A DNA stretch of 64,000 nucleotides from UBA12567 sp964598425 (GCA_964598425.1 CAZRBV010000006.1:1-64000); one strand, 5' to 3'; shown: positions 1-7,460, counted from the stretch's first letter. Notes: generated by a model from the letters alone, not told the origin. Translations and numbers: made by a program.

Positions 1-5
1 TGGCG

Positions 6-407
6 ATGTCGAGCCTCTCAGAAGATGATCAGCTCATGGCTTCGCGTGTTGGAGAGATCCGTGCAGCCACCCATCGTTTGTCTAGTAGTTCTCTGCTATC
101 GCCTGATGCGGCGGATCACCTGCGAAGGCTCGCAGACGAACTTCAATCCCTGATCGCAGATCCATCACTTCCTCTGTCGCCCCAGGAGCAGAGGATCTGG
201 GACATGCTCATGTCTCGCCCCGAAGACAAGCCGCTCACGCAGGCCAAGATCGTCGCAGGATTGAGCGTCAAGGGCGGAGCAGTCAGTGCAGAGAACGCAC
301 GCAAGTCACTCAGCGGAATACTTCGTCGCAAGGGCGTGCTGAATCGTCGACGAGCGGGGTACTACATCCCCGCCGAGTTCAGGCCCGAGCAGTCCACTGA
401 CAAGTAA
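6..407 (+). CDS. Hypothetical protein with a probable winged-helix C-terminal half
   Basis: This 133-residue protein is not matched to a named family. The N-terminal half (about residues 1-55) is Leu- and Ala-rich and predicted helical. The C-terminal half (about 57-125) reads like a winged helix: it begins LSPQEQRIWDML, continues with a helical stretch containing QAKIVAGLSV, and ends in a basic segment RRKGVLNRRRAGYYIP that resembles a recognition helix plus wing. This suggests DNA binding, possibly as a regulator of the integrated element. The gene sits at the left edge, so a start upstream of base 6 cannot be excluded. It lies on the same strand as the AlpA-like, primase-like, XRE and integrase genes that follow, which is consistent with one element. 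Function is an inference from pattern only. Confidence 0.5.
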   Translation: MSSLSEDDQLMASRVGEIRAATHRLSSSSLLSPDAADHLRRLADELQSLIADPSLPLSPQEQRIWDMLMSRPEDKPLTQAKIVAGLSVKGGAVSAENARKSLSGILRRKGVLNRRRAGYYIPAEFRPEQSTDK

Positions 408-425
408 TCTCATATGCGCTACATA

Positions 426-473
426 GTGCGTGCATTTGCCGCGGATGATTCCGTGCATGAAACATGCACGCAC
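426..473. promoter_or_regulatory. Operator-like nested palindromes before the AlpA-like gene
   Basis: CGTGCATG (452-459) and CATGCACG (463-470) form a perfect 8-bp inverted repeat around AAA. A further half-site, GTGCGTGCAT, lies at 426-435 and is the exact reverse complement of ATGCACGCAC at 464-473. Three related half-sites in 48 bp next to the start of the AlpA-like gene look like binding sites for a dimeric regulator, perhaps the XRE protein at 2033-2245. The ATG at 457 lies inside the palindrome, so a bound protein could also block translation initiation or early transcription. The binding partner is inferred. Confidence 0.5.
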
Positions 474-711
474 ATTCCGGAATGCTCTTTCGCCCGCGGA
501 GCTCAATGCGGGGCCCAGCTCACCTTCGGCAGATGGAAGACTACTCAGGCCTCGTGAGGCTGCGGCCATGCTGGCCATCAGCGAACGGAAGCTCTGGGAA
601 CTCCAGAACGCAGGCAAGATCCCGGTCGTCCGTGAGGGGCGAATGGTCCGCTATCTGGTCAGTGATCTGGACCATTGGATCTCAGCTCGGCGAAGCGGCG
701 GTCAGGAGTGA
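457..711 (+). CDS. AlpA/excisionase-like MerR-type helix-turn-helix protein
   Basis: A small DNA-binding protein of the AlpA/Xis (HTH_17) type, usually the excisionase or an activator of integrase in prophages, satellites and integrative elements. The C-terminal part shows the typical order: LLRPREAAAMLAIS (first helix and turn), ERKLWELQNAGKIPVVREG (recognition helix and start of the wing), then VRYLVSDLDHWI, the standard end of these domains. The frame is open from 430 (GTG), with other starts at 445 and 457; the ATG at 457 is chosen only because it leaves the least extra N-terminal sequence. Its stop codon overlaps the ATG of the primase-like gene by one base (TGATG), so the two are probably co-translated. 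The family assignment is strong; the start is uncertain. Confidence 0.8.
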   Translation: MKHARTFRNALSPAELNAGPSSPSADGRLLRPREAAAMLAISERKLWELQNAGKIPVVREGRMVRYLVSDLDHWISARRSGGQE

Positions 712-2027
712 TGCTTAGCGATGAGGCCATTTGGACTGAGTCGGCATCAGAACTGTCGCTGCATGCACGTGACCATTTGGTCGCTCGCACGGATGCCTAT
801 ATCCAATGGAATTCAGTTGGTGGCACTTGGGTGACCTGTAAGTCCGAGTTGACGGAGTCCCTGCTGGAAAGTCACTTCCAGGGTGCAGTGATAGTTGGGG
901 CTCATGCCGCATCTGCTGACCGAAGCTGCAAGTTCATGGCTTTCGACATTGATGCTCATGACGACGACATGGGCCGTGCTGATGGCGAGGCGAAGGCAAT
1001 CGAAGACGTGCTCAGTACGTACAACGTCCCGTTCATCGAGGAGGACTCAGATGGACGTGGCGGCAGGCACTTCTGGGTTCTGCTTGATCCCGGTGCAAGT
1101 GGCGAAGTTGTTCTTGATGTTGCAGCGGCACTTCGGCAAGAAGCTGGGGTTCGATGTGAATCCTTCCCCAAGGGCTTGCCATCAAAGGCAACGCCATTTG
1201 GTGGCAACGCCATTCGGCTTCCAGGCAAGCATCATCGGCGTGAGCATTGGAGTCGCTTCCGGGTAGACGGTCGCTGGCTTGATGCGACGGAAGGTATTTG
1301 CTGCTGGTTGGATCTCAACCCTGTTCCCATCGCCGCAATTGCATCGTGTTTGAAGGTGAGTTCACAGAAGAGCACGGAAGAGAACAGAAGAGCACAGAGG
1401 AAGACAGAAGAACACACAAGACCTGACCTCAGTAGTCCTCTGTCCTCTTCTGTGAAGTACCTGATAGAGATGGCGATTCGGGCAACGTTGCCAGAGACCG
1501 TTGGACAACGAAACAAGAAGCTCTTCGGCCTTGCGAGGAGGCTCAATGGAATCGAGGAGTTGTCGTCTGAGCACCCGAAATCCTTGAAGCCGATTGTTCG
1601 TGACTGGCATCAGCGTGCTCTGCCTGCCATATCAACAAGACCATTTGACGAGACCTGGGCTGACTTCATCAGGGGTTGGCCAAAGGTAAAGGAGACACAT
1701 CCAATGATTATTGAAAGAGCGTGGTTCGAAGCGGGCCCACGGGCCCGATCGGGCGAACAATTGTGTGATGCCTATGACAGTGATGCTGCCAAGGGGCTAC
1801 TCATGCTCTGTGAGGTCCTCTCAAAGAGAGAGGGCAATCAGATCTTCTACCTGTCGTGCAGGGATGCAGGACGTGTAGCTGGGGTCTCACACAAACAAGC
1901 TGCCAACATCCTCAACATGTTCGTTGCAGATGGCGTGCTTGTCCTTGAGCAGAAGGGGAGCCCATCCGGCCAGGCTTCCCGATATCGATTTGCAGAGGCC
2001 TGTAGTACTTGCGCGGAGGACAAGTAG
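711..2027 (+). CDS. Archaeo-eukaryotic primase (AEP/PrimPol, TOTE-like) protein of a mobile element
   Basis: A 438-residue protein whose first 190 residues resemble the AEP primase-polymerase fold seen in TOTE-type and other mobile-element replication proteins. The metal-binding motif hhhDxD is visible as FDID (D79, D81). A second motif, GGRHFW (H120), follows an acidic segment, EEDSDG, and a third conserved part NAIRLPGKHHR ends the domain. The middle (about 215-250) is rich in Glu, Arg, Lys and Ser and is probably a linker. The C-terminal part (about residues 340-430) has a winged-helix-like segment, AGRVAGVSHKQAANILNMFVADGVL. It could prime or initiate replication of the excised element. 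The ATG at 711 follows GGAG and overlaps the preceding stop codon. No helicase gene is seen next to it. A replication initiator with a degenerate primase fold is the main alternative. Confidence 0.72.
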   Translation: MLSDEAIWTESASELSLHARDHLVARTDAYIQWNSVGGTWVTCKSELTESLLESHFQGAVIVGAHAASADRSCKFMAFDIDAHDDDMGRADGEAKAIEDVLSTYNVPFIEEDSDGRGGRHFWVLLDPGASGEVVLDVAAALRQEAGVRCESFPKGLPSKATPFGGNAIRLPGKHHRREHWSRFRVDGRWLDATEGICCWLDLNPVPIAAIASCLKVSSQKSTEENRRAQRKTEEHTRPDLSSPLSSSVKYLIEMAIRATLPETVGQRNKKLFGLARRLNGIEELSSEHPKSLKPIVRDWHQRALPAISTRPFDETWADFIRGWPKVKETHPMIIERAWFEAGPRARSGEQLCDAYDSDAAKGLLMLCEVLSKREGNQIFYLSCRDAGRVAGVSHKQAANILNMFVADGVLVLEQKGSPSGQASRYRFAEACSTCAEDK

Positions 2028-2032
2028 GCGCT

Positions 2033-2245
2033 ATGTTTAACACTATGAATGACACTGGACTGACACCACAACTACGCACAGCCATTCGGGAGTCGCCCCT
2101 GACCGGGTACCGGCTTGCCAGGCTGGCGGGTGTCAGTGAAAGCAGCATCTGTCGCTTCTTGCATGGCAAGGGCGGCCTGTCTCTGAAAGTCATCGATCGC
2201 ATCTGGCGGGTGCTTGACCTTCACATCGCTGACGGGGAGGAGTAA
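2033..2245 (+). CDS. Small XRE-family helix-turn-helix regulator
   Basis: A 70-residue protein that is essentially one Cro/C1-type helix-turn-helix. The sequence LTGYRLARLAGVSESSICRFLHG matches the HTH helices 2 and 3, and GGLSLKVIDRIWRVLDLHI is the usual closing helix pair. The ATG at 2033 lies five bases after the primase-like stop; a second in-frame ATG at 2045 would remove four residues. It is probably the regulator of the element, choosing between integration and excision or controlling the primase-like gene; its operator may be the palindrome at 426-473 (inference). The integrase start lies four bases after its stop, so the order AlpA, primase, XRE, integrase reads as one transcription unit. 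Confidence 0.82.
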   Translation: MFNTMNDTGLTPQLRTAIRESPLTGYRLARLAGVSESSICRFLHGKGGLSLKVIDRIWRVLDLHIADGEE

Positions 2246-2249
2246 TCCA

Positions 2250-3596
2250 ATGGCGTCTCTGTTTCGAAGAATCGGATCCAGCCCATGGCAATTGAAGTGG
2301 TTCGATGCACAAGGCAAGCGTTGTCAGAAGACAACGGGCACGACAGACAAGCGACTGGCCGAACGCATGAGGCGAGACTTGGAGCGGGAACTTGCTGCTC
2401 GGGCAGCGGGGCTCGTCGATGATCGTGCGATTGCGATGCAGTCGGCGGCCAAGGTGCCTATCGAGACACACATAGATACGTACCTGGCCGCATGTGGCGG
2501 AGCGAAACAGGCCAAGGGCCGGCTGAAGGGAAAGCAGCGGCATCTTTCTCGAGCGGTGACAGACATGCGAGTGACCTCACTGTCTGACTTCGCTTCAGAC
2601 TCGATGCGTGCTTGGCTATTCCAGCTCAGGGACGAGGGCCTCGCCCCGATCACCGTGAACGAATACCGCGTCACCGTGAACGCCTTCCTGAACTGGTGCG
2701 TGAAGGATGGTCTCGTCAAGTCCAATGTTGTGAAGCATGTCGCATCACTTCCAGCTCATGGTGAACGACGGCGAAACCGACGTGCACTTGAGCAGGAGGA
2801 GGTCCAGCGATTACTCAATGTCGCCTTGTCGCAGGACTCCGAACACCAAGGGCGTCGGTGGGCCCCTCGCCACCCTGTCTACGTGATGGCGGTCTACGCA
2901 GGACTTAGGCATGGTGAGCTCAAGCGGATTTGCTGGCGTGATATTGATGTCAAAGCCCGCAGCGTGCGTATACGCGACGACGTTGGCAAGGCCCGCAGGG
3001 TGGACGAGATCCCGCTGCACGCATGCGTGATAGAAGCCCTCGGCACGCTGCTTCCGGGCGGGCCCATGGATCCCGTCTTCGAATCTGTACCAACACTGAA
3101 TACATTCAGGCGGGACTGTGAGCGTGCTGGCATAACGCTGCTAGATGACCAGCAACGCACCATCGACTTCCACAGTCTTCGCATGACGCTGGCGACGCGA
3201 CTGCAACGCGAGGGTGTGCACGCATCCATAGCTCAGCGAATCATGCGGCATGCCAGTTTCAAGACCACGGACAAGTACTACACGGACCTGAGGCTTCACG
3301 ATCTCAGCGAGGCCATCTCAAGGCTGAGCGGGCCGACCGCCCCGGTGGAGGAGGCCATCTGTCAGGCAACTGGGACTGACGATGCTGGTCCTGTTAGGTG
3401 TCACCAGAACCGGCACCACTCGGTGCGCGAAACAGTGCAATCTGGTGCTTCAGGCTGCGAGTCAGACCGGACATTTATGTCCGCCTCCCCCAATGACAAA
3501 CCCCGCCGTGAAGCGGGGTTATGCGGCTCGGTGCGTGACCGTGCCGGAAAGCGGGTGAACGGATTCGAACCGTCGACATTCACGTTGGCAACGTGA
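2250..3596 (+). CDS. int: Tyrosine recombinase (phage-type integrase) ending inside tRNA-Gly
   Basis: A site-specific recombinase of 448 residues that would integrate and excise the element. An N-terminal arm-binding region (about 1-75) is followed by a SAM-like core-binding domain (about 80-185) and the catalytic domain (about 200-360). The active-site set is complete: R220 (GLRHGEL), H308 and R311 (HSLR), H334 (RHAS) and the nucleophile Y343 or Y344 (DKYYTD). GGGGAGGAG precedes the ATG at 2250; an upstream in-frame start at 2214 lies within the XRE gene. About 80 residues follow the catalytic domain, are low in conservation and end GFEPSTFTLAT, read through the 3' part of the tRNA-Gly gene on the opposite strand. 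This overlap with an attachment site is known for other tRNA-targeting integrases. The gene appears intact. Confidence 0.93.
   Translation: MASLFRRIGSSPWQLKWFDAQGKRCQKTTGTTDKRLAERMRRDLERELAARAAGLVDDRAIAMQSAAKVPIETHIDTYLAACGGAKQAKGRLKGKQRHLSRAVTDMRVTSLSDFASDSMRAWLFQLRDEGLAPITVNEYRVTVNAFLNWCVKDGLVKSNVVKHVASLPAHGERRRNRRALEQEEVQRLLNVALSQDSEHQGRRWAPRHPVYVMAVYAGLRHGELKRICWRDIDVKARSVRIRDDVGKARRVDEIPLHACVIEALGTLLPGGPMDPVFESVPTLNTFRRDCERAGITLLDDQQRTIDFHSLRMTLATRLQREGVHASIAQRIMRHASFKTTDKYYTDLRLHDLSEAISRLSGPTAPVEEAICQATGTDDAGPVRCHQNRHHSVRETVQSGASGCESDRTFMSASPNDKPRREAGLCGSVRDRAGKRVNGFEPSTFTLAT
3499..3520 (-). terminator. Intrinsic terminator for tRNA-Gly
   Basis: AACCCCGC (3499-3506) and GCGGGGTT (3513-3520) form a perfect 8-bp stem with a six-base loop. 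Read on the minus strand it lies about 30 bases beyond the tRNA-Gly 3' end and is followed by a short run, TGTCATTG, with few U residues. It lies within the integrase reading frame, so the element brings its own tRNA terminator when it integrates. Confidence 0.65.
3551..3596. other. Candidate attachment site (att core) of the integrated element
   Basis: The integrase gene ends within the tRNA-Gly gene, and the shared segment covers the T arm, variable loop, anticodon arm 3' half and acceptor 3' strand. Tyrosine integrases of this arrangement usually recombine within such a segment, which regenerates a whole tRNA at the junction. The second copy, marking the other end of the element, should lie upstream of this window. 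The exact core length cannot be read from one copy. Confidence 0.55.
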
Positions 3597-3621
3597 CGCT
3601 CTACCACTGAGCTACACCCGC
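3551..3621 (-). tRNA. tRNA-Gly (anticodon GCC)
   Basis: The reverse complement folds as a full 71-base cloverleaf. The acceptor strands GCGGGUG and CACCCGC pair fully, the D arm is GCUC/GAGC, the anticodon stem is UCACG/CGUGA with loop UUGCCAA (anticodon GCC), and the T loop is UUCGAAU. No CCA is encoded. It decodes GGC and GGU and serves as the integration site of the element to its left. The integrase stop codon lies within it on the opposite strand. Confidence 0.95.
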
Positions 3622-3939
3622 GAGGTGTGGACTGGGATGTTGTCGGCTGGCCGCAGCGGTCCCTTGAGAGAGACATGCCAACTGCCGAGCGGGGGAGTGT
3701 ACCACAGGGCCAGAGGGCTGCAAATGGGCTCGCGCGGCTTTGGAAGCTGAATCGCGGGGTGCCAGTGGCGGCTTGTATATCCCGCCGCCCTCTCGCGGAG
3801 GCGGTGACGTTACCGGGCCATGCGTCGGGGGCGATTGCCATTGGGCCGCTTCCCATCGGGGCTCCGGCCAGCGGAGTGTTTGCCATCGTCGGAACCCCGG
3901 CCGTCGGGGCAAGTGGAGGCCCGGCTTTGGGGCGGCGGC

Positions 3940-4071
3940 TTGCTCACGCTCATCGGCCAATGGGGCAGTTCTGGGAGTGGTGATCTGGATCAGAGCGGCG
4001 AGGTTGGGGTTGACGACCTGCTGAGTCTGATCAACGTGTGGGGCGATTGTCCAGAACCTCCGGGTGGCTGA
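3940..4071 (+). pseudogene. Orphan C-terminal dockerin-like fragment
   Basis: In one frame the sequence encodes LLTLIGQWGSSGSG, then DLDQSGEVGVDDLLSLINVW and GDC before a stop at 4069-4071. This is the end of a first dockerin-like repeat and a complete second repeat, closely matching those at the ends of the multicopper oxidase and the metalloprotease in this window. The calcium loop expected before LLTLIGQW is missing: upstream, the same frame reads RLWGGG. The frame is therefore probably the tail of a secreted protein whose body was deleted or frameshifted, perhaps when the mobile element arrived next door. A short intact protein is less likely, because no start or signal peptide is seen. 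Confidence 0.6.
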
Positions 4072-4184
4072 ACGACTGTCGTGGAGGAGTTGCTCCATTG
4101 AGCAGCGGTGCTGCGTTCAATCGACTGGCCGTGCGGGCGTGAGGTGTTCGGAGCTGAATCTGTTGGTGCGGGTCAGACACAAGA

Positions 4185-4258
4185 GGCTCCCCACCAACCT
4201 GAGGCCGATGGGGAGCCCTCTCTTCCTGCGCTCTTCGCGGCCTGCTCACGGAGGCCGC
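4185..4258. terminator. Two GC-rich hairpins, probable terminator pair
   Basis: GGCTCCCC (4185-4192) pairs with GGGGAGCC (4210-4217), and GCGGCCT (4237-4243) pairs with AGGCCGC (4252-4258). On the plus strand the second stem is followed by ATTTCTC. They may end transcription of the lost dockerin gene that finishes at 4071, or insulate the next gene. There is no long U tract, so function as terminators is only moderately supported. Confidence 0.4.
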
Positions 4259-4579
4259 ATTTCTCGCCGACTTCAAGGCAATTCAGCGGTGAAACTGGTC
4301 TCGGCGGAGGTTGGCCTCCGCAGACTGCGATGAACGCTGGGGGGTGTGGGTGTGGTTGAGAACGCTGGCATTCGCGGGCCTGGCCCTTCTTGATGCCCCT
4401 CGCACAAGGAAACCATGTCTCATGGCTGGGGCGAAGCAAGTCGGAAACGGGATGTTTCTGCGGCAAAGCCGGTGCGTGACACGTAAGTGTTTGCTGCGTG
4501 GACAAATGTGCGTGGCATGAAGGCGAATGCTCGCAGTGGCCCCGCAGAGCGTGGCTGCAGGGGCAGGTACCCTCTTGAA

Positions 4580-5470
4580 ATGCACGCCACGGCTCGCTTC
4601 GACACCTGGCTTCTCGGCCGCGCCCAAGATGGAGGCGTGCCACATCTTGGGTGCGATGCTGAATGCTGCGAGGCAGCTCGTCGGGAAGGTCGAGCGGTGT
4701 ATCCATGCTGCCTCGGCGTGCGAGACCGAGCCAGCGGCGAAAGCCTGCTGATTGAAGCGACACCTGCCGTGGAGGCTCAGGTAGCCGCGCTGCATGAGTT
4801 TGCGGGAGACCCCCAGCAGAACCGAAACCCGGTGGGCGGCGTTCTCTTGACGCATGCTCACATCGGCCACATCGCTGGACTCTTGCAGTTTGGCACGGAA
4901 GTCGCCGCTGCAGATTCACTGCCCGTGTACTGCACGCCCCGGATGGCAGCCTTCGTGCGACGCAATGCGCCGTGGTCCGATCTGGTCAGTGGCGGCCATG
5001 TCGATCTACGCGAGATCACGCTTGGCGGCGATGGAAGAGGAAGCTTTGAGCCGCTCGATGGCCTCTGCGTCGAAGCGATTCAAGTGCCGCATCGCGATGA
5101 GCACAGTGACACCGTGGCGTTTCGTTTGCGTGGTCCTGCCCGAACGTTGCTCTGGGTTCCCGACATCGATCAGTGGGGCCGGCCTGACGATCTCGTCGAG
5201 CGGCTGCTTGATGGCGTAGACGTTGCTTATGTTGACGGGACGTTCTACGACACGAGCGAATGCGGTGGCCGCGACGGGGCTGAGATTCCACATCCATGTG
5301 TTGAGGACACGATGATGATGTTCGCTGACATGGTGGCATCCCATCCGGGGCGTATTCAGTTCATACACCTCAATCACACCAATCCGCTTCTGCGAGATGC
5401 AGCCCGGGTGGCGGAGGTTGAGCGCCGCGGATTTGGTGTGCCAGAGCAGGGGCATCACATTCCTTTGTAA
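4580..5470 (+). CDS. PqqB-like metallo-beta-lactamase-fold protein
   Basis: A 296-residue MBL-fold hydrolase or oxidoreductase similar to PqqB and its relatives. The N-terminus has the family pattern LGRAQDGGVPHLGC, then a Cys pair in CDAECCEAAR. The metal-site motif appears as LTHAHIGHIAGL (HxHxGH), with a later HRDEHSDT segment, PDIDQW, and a final H-rich segment, FIHLNHTNPL. PqqB acts in pyrroloquinoline quinone synthesis, but no pqqA, pqqC, pqqD or pqqE is present here, so a different substrate is quite possible; many planctomycetes carry such stand-alone relatives. The ATG at 4580 is chosen because family similarity begins right after it. An earlier in-frame ATG at 4517 would add 21 residues that lack a signal peptide. 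A 125-base gap separates it from the next gene on the same strand. Confidence 0.8.
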   Translation: MHATARFDTWLLGRAQDGGVPHLGCDAECCEAARREGRAVYPCCLGVRDRASGESLLIEATPAVEAQVAALHEFAGDPQQNRNPVGGVLLTHAHIGHIAGLLQFGTEVAAADSLPVYCTPRMAAFVRRNAPWSDLVSGGHVDLREITLGGDGRGSFEPLDGLCVEAIQVPHRDEHSDTVAFRLRGPARTLLWVPDIDQWGRPDDLVERLLDGVDVAYVDGTFYDTSECGGRDGAEIPHPCVEDTMMMFADMVASHPGRIQFIHLNHTNPLLRDAARVAEVERRGFGVPEQGHHIPL

Positions 5471-5595
5471 GCGCCAATTCCGTCTGCGCACCCAGCAGTA
5501 GCGTGTTGATCAGGGCTTTCGAGACTGCCTCGCGGTCTGAGCAATTGCAGAACATGTTTCTGGTACATCCCGGATGAGTCCGGTAGCCTGAGTCG

Positions 5596-7356
5596 ATGCG
5601 ATCGCGGCGCGAAGTTGTAGGAACCGGGCTTGGCGTGTTTGCCGCGATGGCGCTTCGCGGTGGGGGGGCGTTCGGCGCAGGGGTAGTGAGTCTTCGCGGA
5701 ACTCGAGGCAGCCGCGATTTGCGGGGGATGGCAACAGGATGCCCAGGCAGCGGCGCCTGGCCGATTGCAGGTACCGCGCCTCAGCTCTCACTTCCCAATG
5801 CATCGCCTACGACTTTGGTTGACGGTCTGCCCTTCATGCCCTGGTATACCGGCGACAGCTTTCCCGGTCTGGAGCATCCAGCGACGCCGCCAGACTGCTT
5901 TGAGGATGGCATGCCGCCAGTGTCAGAAGACGTGGATGTTGTGGTTGTCGGCGGTGGCATTTCCGGGCTGTGCAGCGCGTATCTGCTCCGCGAGCACAAT
6001 CCTGTCCTCATCGAGATGGCCGACAGGTGCGGGGGCTGCGCGCGAGGCGAGTCGTGGCGAGGGGTTCACTATTCACTTGGCAACGCCTATGTGATCACAC
6101 CCGACGAGGGGAGCTTTCTCGAGCAGATCTACTCGGAACTTGGAATGAACGAGGCCGTTCGAGTTGACTCGAACGATGCGCCAATTGAACTGGATGGTGA
6201 AATCCTCAATGGCTTCTTCGACGGCGAGGGTGTTGATCCATCACTGCAACCCGCGTTGAAGAAGTACCGCGAGGTCGTGACGTACATGGCCAATGAGGAA
6301 TACCCTGAGATTCCGCTTCCTGGTGGCGATGACGAGTGGATTCGCGAGCTCGACACGCGCACCCTCAAGGAAGACCTCGAAACAAGAATGGGCATGGAGA
6401 TTCCGCCTTTGCTGGCAGGCGCAGTGCAGGCCTACTGCTATTCATCATTTGCCGCAGGCTGGGATGAGGTCAGTGCTGCTTCTGGCTGGAACTTCCTCGC
6501 TGCTGAAGAGTTTGGCCGGTGGGTGACACCCGGCGGGAACTCGTTCATGGCGCAGCGAATGTGGGAGACGTTGGCTGCGATGGATGATGGGGTGCCCGAA
6601 GCGTGCAGGCCGTATCACATTCGTGGCGGGTGCCGCGTTGTTGATGTGCGGCCGCTGCCATTTGGCCGTGAGATGGTGACGTATGTCGATCCGCAAGGTG
6701 AGTGCCACGCGATTCGCGCGAAGCATGTGGTGATGGCATGTCCCAAGATGCTTGCGAAACGGATCATTCATGATCTTGGGGATCGTGATCCTGCGAAGTA
6801 TGAGGCGTTCAGTCATCTGGAGTACCGCGGGTACCTTGTTGCCAACGTCCTTCTCGATGCGCCGATCAAGCGGGACTTCTACGACATCTTTCTGCTCGGA
6901 AACGGCGACTTCCCGATGAGCCAGTTTGAGGCGCAGCATCGCGGTGAAGTGTGTGACATGCTCAGCAGCATGTTTGCGTTGCCAGGCGGGCAGGTTGGGT
7001 CAAGCAGTGTACTGACGCTCTATTGGCCACTTCCATTTGACTTTGGCCGTTGGACGATCCTGATCACTTCGGGGTGGCGAGACTACGCCACACGGCTCGC
7101 TACGCAGGTGAGGCGGATGCTCAAGATGCTCGATGTGCCCTCAACCGCCGTTGAGCAGATTCGCATGACACGGTGGGGCCATGCCATGCCGATCGCTGCG
7201 CCCGGGCTTATCAATGACGGCACGTGCGAGGAGCTTCGCCGGCCGATGGATGACCGCATCTGGTTCGTGCAGCAGGACAACTGGTCGCTTCCGGCAGTAG
7301 AGAACTGCCTGCTCGACGCGAAGACGTACACCGACCAAATCGCAGCGCTGCTCTAA
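5596..7356 (+). CDS. Tat-exported FAD-dependent amine-oxidase-like oxidoreductase
   Basis: A 586-residue flavoprotein. The start MRSRREVVGTGLGVFAAMAL is a twin-arginine type leader (SRRE plus a hydrophobic stretch), so the folded, FAD-loaded enzyme is probably moved to the periplasm. The dinucleotide-binding motif is clear at about residues 115-125, VVVGGGISGLCSAYLL, followed by an acidic strand end (LIEMADRCGG), as in amine oxidases and phytoene-desaturase-like proteins. A conserved C-terminal FAD-contact motif is less obvious; DDRIWFVQQDNWSLPAVENCLLDA is the likely equivalent. The substrate is unknown. The 3' end of the gene (last 14 codons) is copied in a tandem duplication that directly follows. 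It shares strand and perhaps a transcript with the PqqB-like gene; the two families can both act on small oxidised amines or cofactors, but no link is shown. Confidence 0.82.
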   Translation: MRSRREVVGTGLGVFAAMALRGGGAFGAGVVSLRGTRGSRDLRGMATGCPGSGAWPIAGTAPQLSLPNASPTTLVDGLPFMPWYTGDSFPGLEHPATPPDCFEDGMPPVSEDVDVVVVGGGISGLCSAYLLREHNPVLIEMADRCGGCARGESWRGVHYSLGNAYVITPDEGSFLEQIYSELGMNEAVRVDSNDAPIELDGEILNGFFDGEGVDPSLQPALKKYREVVTYMANEEYPEIPLPGGDDEWIRELDTRTLKEDLETRMGMEIPPLLAGAVQAYCYSSFAAGWDEVSAASGWNFLAAEEFGRWVTPGGNSFMAQRMWETLAAMDDGVPEACRPYHIRGGCRVVDVRPLPFGREMVTYVDPQGECHAIRAKHVVMACPKMLAKRIIHDLGDRDPAKYEAFSHLEYRGYLVANVLLDAPIKRDFYDIFLLGNGDFPMSQFEAQHRGEVCDMLSSMFALPGGQVGSSSVLTLYWPLPFDFGRWTILITSGWRDYATRLATQVRRMLKMLDVPSTAVEQIRMTRWGHAMPIAAPGLINDGTCEELRRPMDDRIWFVQQDNWSLPAVENCLLDAKTYTDQIAALL

Positions 7357-7363
7357 GCACAGG

Positions 7364-7460
7364 GACCGCCGGTCACTTTATCTCCTGTGGCGACAACGAC
7401 TTACAGAAAGCCCGAATTCATAACTGTCTGTCAGGCAAGCAGATAAAGTGACCGGCGGTC
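7364..7460. repeat. 97-bp element with 20-bp perfect inverted ends, copy A
   Basis: The ends GACCGCCGGTCACTTTATCT (7364-7383) and its exact reverse complement (7441-7460) bracket 57 bases. The right arm region also holds a local hairpin, AGTGACC-GGC-GGTCACT (7446-7462). The form matches a MITE or a REP/BIME-like unit mobilised in trans; no transposase is present in the window. It could also act as a two-way terminator between the convergent genes ending at 7356 and 7656. Confidence 0.75.

Larger units (their letters stand above)
3622..4579. other. Gene-poor stretch between the element and the PqqB-like gene
   Basis: About 960 bases with no convincing intact gene. It contains the promoter side of tRNA-Gly, a decayed dockerin-like coding fragment (3940-4071), and two closely spaced GC-rich hairpins (4185-4258). 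Open frames on both strands here are short, lack family motifs and have no good ribosome-binding sites. The stretch at 4260-4579 shows nothing that can be named. Confidence 0.6.

Noticed and set aside
4173..4919. Minus-strand frame of 248 codons upstream of the PqqB-like gene
   Set aside because: It runs opposite the PqqB-like gene start, is rich in Arg, His and Pro without motifs, and has no start context.
4580..7356. A PQQ biosynthesis locus
   Set aside because: Only a PqqB-like protein is present; pqqA, C, D and E are absent, so the pathway cannot be claimed.
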